Below, piece by piece: positions 44,230-52,629 of a DNA stretch of 64,000 nt; position 1 is the stretch's first letter, and each line of letters starts with the position of its first letter. This DNA comes from CADCTP01 sp963849885. GTDB lineage: Bacteria; Actinomycetota; Actinomycetes; Mycobacteriales; CADCTP01. The position numbers were made by a program, and so were the translations under genes. The notes under the pieces are model-generated. The model made no database searches and was not told where the DNA came from. It worked only from the letters and a program-made list of their open reading frames with translations. The DNA lies in the NCBI GenBank assembly GCA_963849885.1, contig CAWKIV010000020.1, positions 310,001-374,000 of the forward strand, written 5' to 3'.

Positions 44230-44330
44230 GACGGAACGGCTCCGTTCGGTGCGCAGGTGCCGACAGGGCCGAGGCCCGTCGAGTGAGGGCAGCCACCCCC
44301 GGATCGCGGCCAAACGATTCCCGGGGGTGT
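44230..44330 (-). promoter_or_regulatory. Structured 5' leader of the lar operon
   Basis: On the minus strand two hairpins precede larB. One (44329-44294) has a 9-bp outer stem CACCCCCGG/CCGGGGGTG and an inner ATCG/CGAT stem. The other (44280-44262) pairs GACGGGCC with GGCCCTGTC. A GAACGG/CCGTTC palindrome (44234-44247) covers the ribosome-binding region. No known riboswitch consensus was recognised. Confidence 0.4.
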
Positions 44331-44625
44331 CTGCGTTTCGAGCGACTGAGCGCGGGATCTGCCGGCTAGTCAGCTCAGCGTCGGGGCCGGCCCCCGGCAC
44401 TCACCACGGCGGCTCCACGTCGACTCACCTCCCGTGCGCTGACTTCACTGATGATCAGATGAAGTCACTGACATCGGGCGCGTTGTGACTGTATCGCAGA
44501 TCACGTTAGTCGACAACGATGTATCACGCACTCTTGTCTGAACTACAGGAGAGTCGTACGCTGCCGGCTGAAGTTCGGGTGGTTACACTGGTACGATCTT
44601 CCGATCCAGCGAGGGAAGGGGCGCG
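44331..44625. other. Gap of about 300 bp between lar and the XRE gene; GC drops here
   Basis: From about 44440 the base composition becomes visibly more AT-rich. It holds the nested palindrome at 44441-44466 and a weak promoter for the XRE gene (CTGAAG at 44568-44573, N18, TACGAT at 44592-44597). I see no gene in it. Confidence 0.5.
44441..44466. promoter_or_regulatory. Nested palindrome, operator candidate for the XRE regulator
   Basis: GACTTCA (44441-44447) and TGAAGTC (44460-44466) flank the perfect palindrome CTGATGATCAG (44448-44458). It is AT-richer than the surroundings and lies about 160 bp upstream of the XRE start. Confidence 0.45.
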
Positions 44626-45663
44626 ATGCCGCAGCGTCCCCCCGATGTCCAAGTGCTTGCCAGTCGCCTGCGCGCGCTTCGCGAGGGTCAGTGGCCCGGC
44701 CGGCTGGTCAAGCAGACCGAACTCGGCCGCGCGCTGGGTGGGCTCGCCGCATCGACCATCTCCTCCTGGGAAAATCTCGGCACCCCGGCGGCTCCGCCGG
44801 AGTCGAGGCTCCGCGCGATCGCTACCTTCTTCGCCACCGAGCGGTCGATAAGCGACGGCAACCCCCGGGTGCTCGACGAACGGGAGCTGACCGACGCCGA
44901 GCGCGCGGAGCGGGATGCGCTCTACGCGGAGCTGCAGTCGCTGCGGAGGTCTGTCCAGTCCGACTCCGGTGCCGCGGCGACGCCAGGAAACACCTGGTAC
45001 TTCCCCGACCTCACTGCGATCCGGCTGATCTGTGGCAAGAAGCCGCGCCCTTCCGCGCCCCTCAAGCCGGGGGAGGAGCTGAACCGCAACGAGCTCGAGG
45101 ACTTCGCCGACCTCGACTCCCTGGTCGAGCTGTTCGGTCACATCCGGATGCAGAATCCGAGCTCGGACACGCAATACCGGACAGCGGACCGGATGGTGAA
45201 GGACGACCTCGTCGCCCATCTCGTCCTGATCGGGGGCGTGTATCTCAACCGGGCGCTGCGCTGGATGACCGAGAAGACCGATCTCCCCGTTGAGCAGGTC
45301 GACGACCCGGCAGTCAAGGGTGGCGACGTCTTCGTGGTCGGCGACCGTCGGTTCGGGCCGAGCTTCTCCGGGGCCGGCCTCGGGTTGACCGAGGACGTCG
45401 GCCTCCTGGTGCGGATGCCGCACCCCACGAACTCCGCGGCCACCCTGTCCATCTGCAACGGCGTCTACACCACCGGCGCCTACGGCGCGGTGCGGTGCCT
45501 GACCGACCTGCAGCTGCGCGACCAGAACGAAGCCTACATAGCCGAGACCTTCGCCGGCGCATCCCAGTTCGGCCTGCTCATGAGGGTGCCGGTTCTGGAG
45601 GGAAACGTCGCGACGCCGGATCTGTCGAGTCCTGACAACCGGCTGTACGAGTGGTTCTCGTAG
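44626..45663 (+). CDS. XRE-family HTH protein with unrecognised C-terminal sensor-like domain
   Basis: A 345-residue protein. Residues 8-70 are an XRE-type helix-turn-helix (LASRLRALREG ... TELGRALGGLAASTISSWENLG). A linker with coiled-coil character (80-115) leads to a C-terminal domain of about 220 residues that I do not recognise. It contains HLVLIGGVYLNRALRWM, DVFVVGDRRFGPSF, LLVRMPHPTNSAATLSICNGVYTTGAYGAVRCLTD and a closing FGLLMRVPV. The GG-rich strand-turn pattern suggests a Rossmann-like ligand-binding fold. It lies 22 nt before the glycosyltransferase gene. The lower GC and codon use differ from neighbours, suggesting transfer. Confidence 0.78.
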   Translation: MPQRPPDVQVLASRLRALREGQWPGRLVKQTELGRALGGLAASTISSWENLGTPAAPPESRLRAIATFFATERSISDGNPRVLDERELTDAERAERDALYAELQSLRRSVQSDSGAAATPGNTWYFPDLTAIRLICGKKPRPSAPLKPGEELNRNELEDFADLDSLVELFGHIRMQNPSSDTQYRTADRMVKDDLVAHLVLIGGVYLNRALRWMTEKTDLPVEQVDDPAVKGGDVFVVGDRRFGPSFSGAGLGLTEDVGLLVRMPHPTNSAATLSICNGVYTTGAYGAVRCLTDLQLRDQNEAYIAETFAGASQFGLLMRVPVLEGNVATPDLSSPDNRLYEWFS

Positions 45664-45685
45664 TTCCCCGTAGCAGGAGAGAGGA

Positions 45686-47056
45686 ATGCGTGACCACGTG
45701 GCGTGGCGTCCGGTTCGGCAGCAGATCGTGCACCGGGAGACCCACCGGTCCCTGTTGCGGCCATCGCGCCGGTGGCGCGCGGGCACGGTAGACGCGGTGG
45801 TGGTGTCGGCGTCCAGATCGGCCGAGCACATGCGTCCAGCCATGCGGCTGTCCCGCAGGCTGAACTGCCGGTTCATCGCGCTGTGCAGCCGCCTTGCCCA
45901 CGGCGACGAGATAAGGCGGTTGGCCGAACGGGAGCCCGGCCTGCGCTTCGCGGTCATCGTCGTGCCCGAGCGCTATCGGCACGAGCTCATCAGCTTCCGG
46001 ACCGACTCGTCGCCCGGCGCCGGGGTGGGCCGGCTCGGCGACCTGAGCGTCAAGCGGAACCTCGGCCTGCTGCTCGGGTACCGCGCCGGCTGGAAGTCGA
46101 TCCTCTTCCTCGACGACGACATCGAGTCGCTGCGGCCCCGTCTGGTCCGGCGCGCCGCCGGGACGCTCAAGCCAGGCGGCGCCGTGGGGTTGCCCGCCTA
46201 CAAGTTCGCCGACAACTCCGTCGTCTGCCACGCGAACCGGCGGAGCGGCCACAACCAGGACGTGTTCGTCAGCGGCTCGGCTCTGCTGGTGGATTGTGCT
46301 CGCGTTGAGGCGTTCTTCCCCCGGGTCTACAACGAGGACTGGCTGTTCCTCGCCCACGCCGTCGCCCGCAGGGCCGTGTCCAAGATCGGCTCGGTCCGCC
46401 AGCTCCCATACGACCCGTACGAGGTGAAGCGGGCAAGGTCCGAAGAGTTCGGCGACGTCCTGGCCGAGGGCCTCATGGCCGCGCTGCACGTCGGCGGCCT
46501 CGCCGCGGCCGCGGAGGCGGGTTACTGGGAGGAGTTCCTCGTTCGTCGCAAGGAATTCATCTCGGGCATAGCGGGGCGGATCGAGGAGCGCCGGACCGAG
46601 CGACGCAGAACCGACATCCTGGCGGCGCTCGATGCGGCGGAGGACCGCCGGGCCCAGATCTCCGGGATCGAGCTGGCCGGGTACGTCGCCGATTGGCGGG
46701 CGGACCTCGAGTGCTGGCAGCAGCGGTTGGCGAAACTCACCCGACCCGTGCCGTTCGGGGAGATCCTGAAGAAACTCAAGCTGGATCGGGCCACGGTCTC
46801 ACCGAACTTCGACCACGGCGGTGCCCCGGTCGGCTCAGTCCCGAGTGGTGACCCAACGGGACCCGCGTCGGAACGCCTCGTGGTCCGGATGCCGTCGATG
46901 GGTTTATCTCGACGGCAGCGCGCGCAGCCGGTGCTCCTGGGCTCGGAGTCGATGGTCGGGAGCCGGACCGGCCTTGATAACCAGCCGCCGTCGACCCCCT
47001 CGGCCGCGAGCGGCCCGGGAACTGCCGGCCACGAGGCGTCGACGCCGACATCCTGA
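45686..47056 (+). CDS. GT-A-fold glycosyltransferase-like protein
   Basis: A 456-residue protein. SVKRNLGLLLGYRAGWKSIL precedes FLDDDIESL (about 141-149), the DxD-type metal site of GT-A enzymes, and FVSGSALLVDCARV and FPRVYNEDWLFL (about 214) match the acceptor/base region of GT2-like transferases. Residues 280-350 are helical and charged; the last 90 are low-complexity and probably disordered. There is no signal or membrane segment, so it should act in the cytoplasm. AGGAGAGAGGA precedes the ATG. It forms a two-gene unit with the XRE protein. Donor and acceptor are unknown. Confidence 0.75.
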   Translation: MRDHVAWRPVRQQIVHRETHRSLLRPSRRWRAGTVDAVVVSASRSAEHMRPAMRLSRRLNCRFIALCSRLAHGDEIRRLAEREPGLRFAVIVVPERYRHELISFRTDSSPGAGVGRLGDLSVKRNLGLLLGYRAGWKSILFLDDDIESLRPRLVRRAAGTLKPGGAVGLPAYKFADNSVVCHANRRSGHNQDVFVSGSALLVDCARVEAFFPRVYNEDWLFLAHAVARRAVSKIGSVRQLPYDPYEVKRARSEEFGDVLAEGLMAALHVGGLAAAAEAGYWEEFLVRRKEFISGIAGRIEERRTERRRTDILAALDAAEDRRAQISGIELAGYVADWRADLECWQQRLAKLTRPVPFGEILKKLKLDRATVSPNFDHGGAPVGSVPSGDPTGPASERLVVRMPSMGLSRRQRAQPVLLGSESMVGSRTGLDNQPPSTPSAASGPGTAGHEASTPTS

Positions 47057-47071
47057 CGGCCAGCATCCGGG

Positions 47072-47584
47072 CTAGGCGATGTGCAACGCCAGTCGTTCCT
47101 CGTGGCGCGATGGGTCATCGGGGACTGGCTGTCGGCGGCCGGTGCGGTCGAAGCCGAGGCGCTCGTACAGGCGCCAGGCTGCATGGTTGCCGTCGAGGAC
47201 CCACAGCGAGACGCGAGCGATGCCGGTCTCCCGGAGGCGGCCGAGGGCGGTGGTCACGAGCGTGGTGGCGAGACCGGACCGGCGCAGCGCCGGATGGACC
47301 CAGAGGTAGCTGAGGAAGCGTTCGTCGGCGGCGGCGTCCAGCTCGGAGGTCACCCCGAGCAGGCCGACGGGCGCGCCATCGAGGAGGGCGACCAGCCAGT
47401 AGCCGCGGGACATCTCCCGGTGCCACCACTCGTCGTCGCGGTCGGCCTCGGTCTCGTACCGGGCCAGGAACGATTCCGGCGATGTGCTCAGCGCGACGAG
47501 GCGCGCCCTCCGGAGTGTCCGCCAGTCGCTTGCCTCGACGATCGCCGACGTCAGTCGCAGCGTTGGCTCGTGCAATTCCGGCAT
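47072..47584 (-). CDS. GNAT-family N-acetyltransferase
   Basis: A 170-residue acetyltransferase. LVALLDGAPVGLLGVTSE is the beta-strand pair, LSYLWVHPALRRSGLATTLV the acetyl-CoA-binding motif A (RRSGLA in place of RxxGxG/A), and VSLWVLDGNHAAWRLYERLGF the C-terminal signature. The substrate is unknown. I start at ATG 47584; the upstream frame to 47698 lacks homology. It converges on the XRE/glycosyltransferase unit with a 15-nt gap and may mark the edge of that island. Confidence 0.88.
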   Translation of the reverse strand: MPELHEPTLRLTSAIVEASDWRTLRRARLVALSTSPESFLARYETEADRDDEWWHREMSRGYWLVALLDGAPVGLLGVTSELDAAADERFLSYLWVHPALRRSGLATTLVTTALGRLRETGIARVSLWVLDGNHAAWRLYERLGFDRTGRRQPVPDDPSRHEERLALHIA

Positions 47585-47725
47585 CGCACCCCCGACGGAG
47601 ACTCGATGCCATCCTAAACGCTCTTCGTGATCGATCGAGTGCTTCAGGTGATCATGGGCATGGACGGGGCGCAGCCGGAGCGGGTCGACAGCACGCATAA
47701 GGGACAGCGACTAGGGTCACGGATC

Positions 47726-48661
47726 GTGCCCGGCGTCCCGCCCACCCGCTTCGCGTACCTCGGTCCCGAGGGGACGTTCGCCGAGGCGGCGCTCCGTACG
47801 ATCCCGGCGGCGGCCAAGGGGACCGCGCTGCCGCAGCCGACCGTGCACGCGGCGATCGAGGCGGTCCGGGCCGGCGACGCGGACGCGGCGGTGGTCCCGC
47901 TGGAGAACTCGGTGGAGGGCTCGGTCGCGTCCACCCTGGACGAGCTGGCCACCGGCGAGCCGCTGGTGATCACCCGGGAGGTGCTGCTGCCGGTCACCTT
48001 CTCGCTGCTGGTCCGGCCGGGCACCACCGCGGCGGCGGTCAAGACGGTGGCCACCCACCCGCACGCCGAGGCGCAGACCCGCCGCTGGCTGCGCGAGCAG
48101 CTGCCGCGGGCCGAGGTCCTGCTCACCGCGTCGACGGCGGGGGCGGCCGTCGCCGTCGCCGCGGGCGAGTACGACGCCGCGGTGGCCGCGCCGATCGCCG
48201 GCACCCGCAACCGGCTGGCCGCGCTGGCCGAGGACATCGCCGACACCCCGGGGGCGGTGACCCGCTTCGTCCTGCTGGCGAGGCCGGGCCCGCCGCCCGA
48301 GCCGACCGGCGCCGACAAGACCTCGCTGGTCGCCTTCATCCGGCACGACCACACCGGGGCGCTGCTCGAGGTGCTCACCGAGTTCGCGGTGCGGGGGGTC
48401 AACCTGACCCGGATCGAGTCCCGGCCGACCGGGGAGCGGCTCGGCCGCTACTGCTTCTACTTCGACGCCGAGGGGCACGTGGCCGAGGCCCGGGTCGGCG
48501 ACTCGCTGGCCGCGCTGCGCCGGATCTGCGCCGACGTCCGCTACCTGGGCTCCTACCCCCGCGGCGGGCCCGGCGAGCCGCCGCGGCTGCCGCCCGGGCG
48601 GGACGACGCCGCGTTCGCCGACGCCGCGGCCTGGCTGGGCCGGCTCCGCCGCGGCGAGTGA
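47726..48661 (+). CDS. pheA: Prephenate dehydratase
   Basis: A 311-residue monofunctional enzyme converting prephenate to phenylpyruvate. FAYLGPEGTFAEAALR, VVPLENSVEGSVASTLDEL and the catalytic TRF motif in AVTRFVLLAR are present. The C-terminal ACT domain has LTRIESRPTGERLGRYCFYFD, whose ESRP motif binds phenylalanine for feedback inhibition. GTG at 47726 gives the usual N-terminus; TAGGGT lies 8 nt upstream. In mycobacteria and streptomycetes pheA neighbours serS; here about 8 kb separates them. Confidence 0.95.
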   Translation: MPGVPPTRFAYLGPEGTFAEAALRTIPAAAKGTALPQPTVHAAIEAVRAGDADAAVVPLENSVEGSVASTLDELATGEPLVITREVLLPVTFSLLVRPGTTAAAVKTVATHPHAEAQTRRWLREQLPRAEVLLTASTAGAAVAVAAGEYDAAVAAPIAGTRNRLAALAEDIADTPGAVTRFVLLARPGPPPEPTGADKTSLVAFIRHDHTGALLEVLTEFAVRGVNLTRIESRPTGERLGRYCFYFDAEGHVAEARVGDSLAALRRICADVRYLGSYPRGGPGEPPRLPPGRDDAAFADAAAWLGRLRRGE

Positions 48662-48708
48662 CGCGTTCCTCCAAGACCCGGGCCGGGGCCCCGCGCCAGA
48701 GTGGAGCC

Positions 48709-49143
48709 ATGTATCCGCCGATCACCCCGCACCTGGCCATCACCGACGTCGCCGAGGCGCTCGACTTCTACGCGAAGGCCTTCGGCGCCGAGGAGCAGCT
48801 GCGGCTGGCCATGCCGGACGGCACGATCGCGCACGCCGAGATCACCGTCAACGGCGGCCTGGTCACGCTCGGCGCCGCCATCCCGGAGTACGGGCTGGTG
48901 GCTCCGGAGCCGGACCAGCCGGTCCAGGCCGCGATCACCGTCTTCGGGCCGGACGTGGACGCCGCGTACGAGCGGGCGGTCGCGGCCGGCGCGACCAGCA
49001 TGAGCGAGCCGGCCGACCAGTTCCACGGCGACCGCACGGCCTCGGTCCGCTGCCCGTACGGGCACAAGTGGGTCCTGGCCACCCACCTCCGGGACGTCCC
49101 GGCCGACGAGCAGCAGCGGCTGCTCACGGAGCTGATGAGCTGA
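48709..49143 (+). CDS. VOC-family glyoxalase-like protein
   Basis: A 144-residue protein with the PhnB-like VOC pattern: PHLAITDVAEALDFYAKAFGAEEQLRLAMPDG, HAEITVNGGLVTLG and RCPYGHKWVLATHLRD. Members bind metal in a beta-alpha-beta-beta-beta fold and act as isomerases, dioxygenases or resistance proteins; the reaction cannot be told. I start at ATG 48709; a GTG at 48658 overlapping the pheA stop is possible. It is followed closely by the AraC-like gene. Confidence 0.85.
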   Translation: MYPPITPHLAITDVAEALDFYAKAFGAEEQLRLAMPDGTIAHAEITVNGGLVTLGAAIPEYGLVAPEPDQPVQAAITVFGPDVDAAYERAVAAGATSMSEPADQFHGDRTASVRCPYGHKWVLATHLRDVPADEQQRLLTELMS

Positions 49144-49162
49144 GGCCCTATCGTCCGGAGGC

Positions 49163-49961
49163 GTGGCCGACCTGTCTCCGGCGGTGCTGCGGCCGGACGA
49201 GCCGGGGCCGCGCCCGTTCCGGGTGGAGCGGGCGCCGGCGACCGGCCCGCTCGCCGCCGTGGTGGAGAACTACTGGTGCATCCAGTGGGCGCTGCCGGCC
49301 GGCCGGGACGTACGAGCAGGACGTGGTCACCGACCCGTGCGGCCACCTGACCGTCGAGGACGGGCTGGCCTGGGTGCGCGGCGTGGTCGTGCACCGGTTC
49401 CGCCGCCGGCTGGTCGGCGCCGGCCGGGTGGTCGGCGCGAAGCTGCGGCCGGCCGGGCTGGGCGCGCTCACCGCCGTGCCGCCGGCGTCGCTGGTCGACC
49501 GGCGGGTGCCGGCGACCGAGGTGCTCGGGGACGTGGGCGACCTGGTCGAGGCGGTCGACGCGGCGCCGGACGCCGGGGCCGCGATGGCCGCGTTCGAGCG
49601 CTGGCTGGCCGCCCGCGGGCCGGTCCCGCCGGAGGGGGCCGCGCTGGTGGACGAGGCGGTCGCGCTGGCCACCCGGGACCGCGAGCTGACCCGGGTGGCC
49701 GACCTCGCGGCCGCCCTCGGCGTGCCGGTCCGGACCCTGCAGCGGCGCTTCGACCGGCACCTCGGGGTCGGTCCGAAGTGGGTGCTGAGCCGGTGCCGGA
49801 TCCAGGACGCGCTGGCCGCGATCGAGGCCGGCGGCACGGTCGACTGGGCCGACCTGGCGACCCGGCTCGGGTACGCCGACCAGTCGCACTTCGTGAACAG
49901 CTTCACCGCGCTGGTGGGCGTGCCGCCCGACCGGTACCGCCGGCGCAGCACTGGTGACTGA
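49163..49961 (+). pseudogene. AraC-family regulator, single frameshift
   Basis: The N-terminal part (from GTG 49163: VLRPDEPGPRPFRVERAPATGPLAAVVENYWCIQW) is in one frame, and the rest (YEQDVVTDPCGHLTVEDG ... AAALGVPVRTLQRRFDRHLGVGPKWVLSRCRIQDAL ... LATRLGYADQSHFVNSF) in another. The latter is a clear HTH_18 AraC domain behind a DUF6597-like cupin domain. Deleting one G near 49311 (GACGTACGAG to GACTACGAG) restores one protein of about 265 residues. The gene is therefore probably functional and the break an error. It lies 20 nt after the VOC gene. Confidence 0.8.
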
Positions 49962-50084
49962 CCGAAGCCGTTCGACCCGCTGCCCGGGGTGACCGCCGAG
50001 GCGGCCGCGGCCCGGACCGCGGTGGCGGCCGCCGCGCTGCCGGCGGCGGCCCGCGCCGCGCTGGCCCGGGCGCTGCGGTAACCG

Positions 50085-51347
50085 TCACGGCGCGGCGGGG
50101 TCCCGGCTGCCATCACCGGGACCCCGCCGCGCCGCCCGGCCCTCCAGGTAGCGCCGCTCCGGCAGGCTGAGCGTCGCCCGGGCCGCGGCGCCGTACTCGG
50201 CCCGGGCGGCGGCCGGGTCCCCGGCCAGCTCGAGCAGGTGCGCCCGGACGGCGTGCACCCGGTGGTGCCCGGCCAGCGCCGGCTCGGCCGCCACCGCCTC
50301 GTCCAGCGCGGCCAGGCCGGTCGCCGGCCCGTGCACCTCGGCCACCGCGACCACCCGGTTGAGGGTGACCATCGGACCCGGCGCCAGCGCCCGCAGGTGG
50401 TCGTACAGGGCCAGGATCTGCGGCCAGTCGGTGTCCTCGGCCCGGGTCGCCTCGTCGTGCAGCGCGGCGATGGCCGCCTGCAGCTGGTACGGCCCCGCGG
50501 GGGTGTGCGCCAGCGCCCAGCCGACCAGCGCGGTGCCCTCCGCGATCAGGCCGGCGTCCCAGCGGCCGCGGTCCTGCTCGGCCAGCGGGACCAGCGCGCC
50601 GTCCGGCCGGGTCCGCGCCGGTCGCCGGGCGTCGGTGAGCAGCATCAGCGCGAGCAGCCCGGCGACCTCCCCGTCTCCCGGCAGCCGCTCCCGCAGCTGC
50701 CGGGTCAGCCGGATCGCCTCCGCGGTCAGCTCGACCCGGTGCAGCGAGCTGCCCGAGCTGGCCGTGTAGCCCTCGTTGAAGATGAGGTAGAGGACGTGCC
50801 GGACGGCGGCCAGCCGCGCCGCCCGCTCGCCCGCCGGCGGCATCCGGAACCGGCCGCCGGCCGCCCGGATCCGCTGCTTGGCCCGGCTGATCCGCTGGGC
50901 CACGGTCGGCTCCGGCACCAGCAGCGCCCGGGCGATCTCCGCGGTGGTCAGGCCGCCCACCGCGCGCAGGGTGAGCGCGACCTGGGAGACCGGGGTCAGC
51001 GCCGGGTGGCAGCACAGCAGCAGCAGGGTGAGCGTGTCGTCCTCGGCGGGCGGTGCCGGGGCCGGCTCGGCCGGGGCGAGCGCGACGACGGTCTGCTCCC
51101 GCAGCCGGCGGGCCGACTCCCGGCGCCACGCCTCGATCCGGCGCCGGGACGCGGTGGTGATCAGCCAGCCCTTCGGGTTGGCCGGGACGCCCTCGGCCGG
51201 CCACTGCAAGGCCGCCGCGAGCAGCGCCTCCTGCACGGCGTCCTCGCAGCTGTCGAAGTCGCCGTACCGGCGCACGAGCGCGGCCAGGACCTGCGGCGCC
51301 AGCTCCCGCAGCAGGCCCTCCGGGACGTCCGGTCCCGCCGTCCTCAC
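50085..51347 (-). CDS. ECF sigma factor of the ECF42/DUF6596 type
   Basis: A 420-residue sigma factor. Sigma region 2 (LAALVRRYGDFDSCEDAVQEALLAAALQWP) and region 4 (LTLRAVGGLTTAEIARALLVPEPTVAQRISRAKQRI) are followed by a long C-terminal extension with TPR-like helices (HVLYLIFNEGYTASSG ... LQAAIAALHDEA ... YDHLRALAPGPMVTLNRVVAVAEVHGP). This architecture, coupled to a DGPF/YCII protein, defines group ECF42. The GTG overlaps the YCII stop. ECF42 factors lack a classical anti-sigma factor; control is thought to run through the extension. Confidence 0.92.
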   Translation of the reverse strand: MRTAGPDVPEGLLRELAPQVLAALVRRYGDFDSCEDAVQEALLAAALQWPAEGVPANPKGWLITTASRRRIEAWRRESARRLREQTVVALAPAEPAPAPPAEDDTLTLLLLCCHPALTPVSQVALTLRAVGGLTTAEIARALLVPEPTVAQRISRAKQRIRAAGGRFRMPPAGERAARLAAVRHVLYLIFNEGYTASSGSSLHRVELTAEAIRLTRQLRERLPGDGEVAGLLALMLLTDARRPARTRPDGALVPLAEQDRGRWDAGLIAEGTALVGWALAHTPAGPYQLQAAIAALHDEATRAEDTDWPQILALYDHLRALAPGPMVTLNRVVAVAEVHGPATGLAALDEAVAAEPALAGHHRVHAVRAHLLELAGDPAAARAEYGAAARATLSLPERRYLEGRAARRGPGDGSRDPAAP

Positions 51348-51715
51348 AGCCCCAGCACGGCCGGGTCGAGCACCGGGCGCACCTCGACCAGGCCCATGTC
51401 GGCCTCCGGGATCCGGCCGGCGAGCTCGACCGCCCGGTCCAGCCCGGCCACGTCGAGCAGGTAGAAGCCGGCCAGGTGCTCCTTCACCTCCGCGTACGGC
51501 CCGTCGCTGGAGATCGAGCCGTCCGCCTGCCGGACCACCTGCCGGCCGTCCTCCGGGTAGGTCAGCGCCTCGGTGGCGACCAGCTCGCCGGACGCGGCCA
51601 GCTCCGCGTTCAGCTCCCGGTAGACGTCCAGGCCGGTGTCCCGGTCGGAGTCCGACATCGCCTCCCACATCTGCCGGGACTCCGGGTTGCGGTAGATCAG
51701 GACCAGGTACTTCAC
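51344..51715 (-). CDS. YCII/DGPF-domain partner of the ECF42 sigma factor
   Basis: A 123-residue protein with KYLVLIYRNPESRQMWEAM at the N-terminus and SSDGPYAEVKEHLAGFYLLDVAGLDRAVELA as the DGPF core. These proteins are almost always encoded with ECF42 sigma factors and are probably their regulon members, of unknown activity. GAGGAGG precedes the GTG at 51715. It is first in the two-gene unit. It is divergent from a SnoaL-like gene. Confidence 0.9.
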   Translation of the reverse strand: MKYLVLIYRNPESRQMWEAMSDSDRDTGLDVYRELNAELAASGELVATEALTYPEDGRQVVRQADGSISSDGPYAEVKEHLAGFYLLDVAGLDRAVELAGRIPEADMGLVEVRPVLDPAVLGL

Positions 51716-51835
51716 GGTCGCCTCCTCGCTCGACGGGACTTCCGCCCGGGACGTCGAGACAGCGTGCCCGGCTTCGACGTCCCGGGCGAGAGAGGCGCCC
51801 CGGCCGGGGTGCCCGGAGCCCAGGAGGGCAGCGGG

Positions 51836-52258
51836 ATGACGACGGAGATCCGTGGCGTGATCGGTGAGCTGGAGACGGCGATGCGGGCCGGCGACGCGAA
51901 GGCGGTCGTGGCGCTCTACACACCGGACGCGGTGCAGTACACCCTGGCCCCGCCGCTGCGGCACACCGCCGAGGAGGTGCACGACGCGGCCGCGCTGCAG
52001 GCCTGGTTCGACGGCTTCGGCGGGTCGGTCGGCTACGAGGTGCACGACCTCGCGGTCACCGCCGGCGAGGACGTGGCCTTCGCGTACAGCCTGAACAAGA
52101 TGTACGACCCGTCGCCGGACGGCCGCTTCGAGCTCTGGTACCGCGCCACGTTCTGCCTGGTCCGCACGGACGGGCGGTGGCTGCTCGCCCACGACCACAC
52201 GTCCGTCCCCTTCTACATGGACGGCTCGTTCGGCGCGGCGACCGACCTGCAGCCCTGA
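51836..52258 (+). CDS. SnoaL/NTF2-like (YybH-type) protein
   Basis: A 140-residue alpha+beta-barrel protein: LETAMRAGDAKAVVALYTPDAVQYTLAPPLRH opens with the family helix-strand, VHDLAVTAGEDVAFAYSLNKM follows, and TFCLVRTDGRWLLAHDHTSVPF closes the barrel. Such proteins hydrate, isomerise or simply bind small hydrophobic molecules. The ATG has CAGGAGGG 8 nt upstream. Being divergent from the YCII/ECF42 unit, it may be one of the sigma factor's targets. Confidence 0.85.
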   Translation: MTTEIRGVIGELETAMRAGDAKAVVALYTPDAVQYTLAPPLRHTAEEVHDAAALQAWFDGFGGSVGYEVHDLAVTAGEDVAFAYSLNKMYDPSPDGRFELWYRATFCLVRTDGRWLLAHDHTSVPFYMDGSFGAATDLQP

Positions 52259-52262
52259 CGGC

Positions 52263-52616
52263 TCACAGGTAGAGGCCGGTCGCCTCCTCGATCCGCTCGG
52301 CGGCGACCGCGTGCACGTCCCGCTCGCGGAGGATGACGTACACCTCTCCGTGCACCTCGACCTCGCTGCGGTCCTCGGGACTGAAGAGCACGCGGTCGCC
52401 GACCTCGACCACGCGGACGTGGTTGCCGACCGCGAGCACCTCGGCCCAGGCCAGCCGGGTGGCGGCGACCTGCGCGGTGGACGGGATGAGGATGCCGCCG
52501 CCGGAGCGGCGCTCGCCCTCCTCGCCCGGCTGCCGGACCAGCACCCGGTCGTGCAGCATCCGGATCGGCAGGCGGCCGGCCCCGGTCCCGGCGAGCGGCT
52601 CGGTCGGCGTTCCCAC
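52263..52616 (-). CDS. GroES-like (Cpn10-fold) protein
   Basis: A 117-residue member of the 10-kDa chaperonin fold. IRMLHDRVLVRQPGEEGERRSGGGILIPST contains the mobile-loop equivalent, and AEVLAVGNHVRVVEVGDRVLFSPEDRSEVEVHGEVYVILRERDVHAV the barrel. It is longer than true GroES (about 97 residues), with no groEL beside it, so it may be a paralogue with another partner. A TAGCTT box lies 6 nt before GTG 52616, so transcription is probably leaderless. Confidence 0.85.
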   Translation of the reverse strand: MGTPTEPLAGTGAGRLPIRMLHDRVLVRQPGEEGERRSGGGILIPSTAQVAATRLAWAEVLAVGNHVRVVEVGDRVLFSPEDRSEVEVHGEVYVILRERDVHAVAAERIEEATGLYL

Positions 52617-52629
52617 GCTCAAAAGCTAG

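Noticed and set aside
44268..44300. Second CRP-like site (GTGAGGGCAGCCAC) upstream of larB
   Set aside because: One half-site is imperfect and the sequence overlaps the leader hairpins, so it is better explained by RNA structure.
49962..50084. Coding-like Ala-rich stretch after the AraC gene
   Set aside because: A 30-codon frame from GTG 49987 to TAA exists, but it has no ribosome site, no family and only Ala/Arg composition; it could be a remnant, but there is no positive support.
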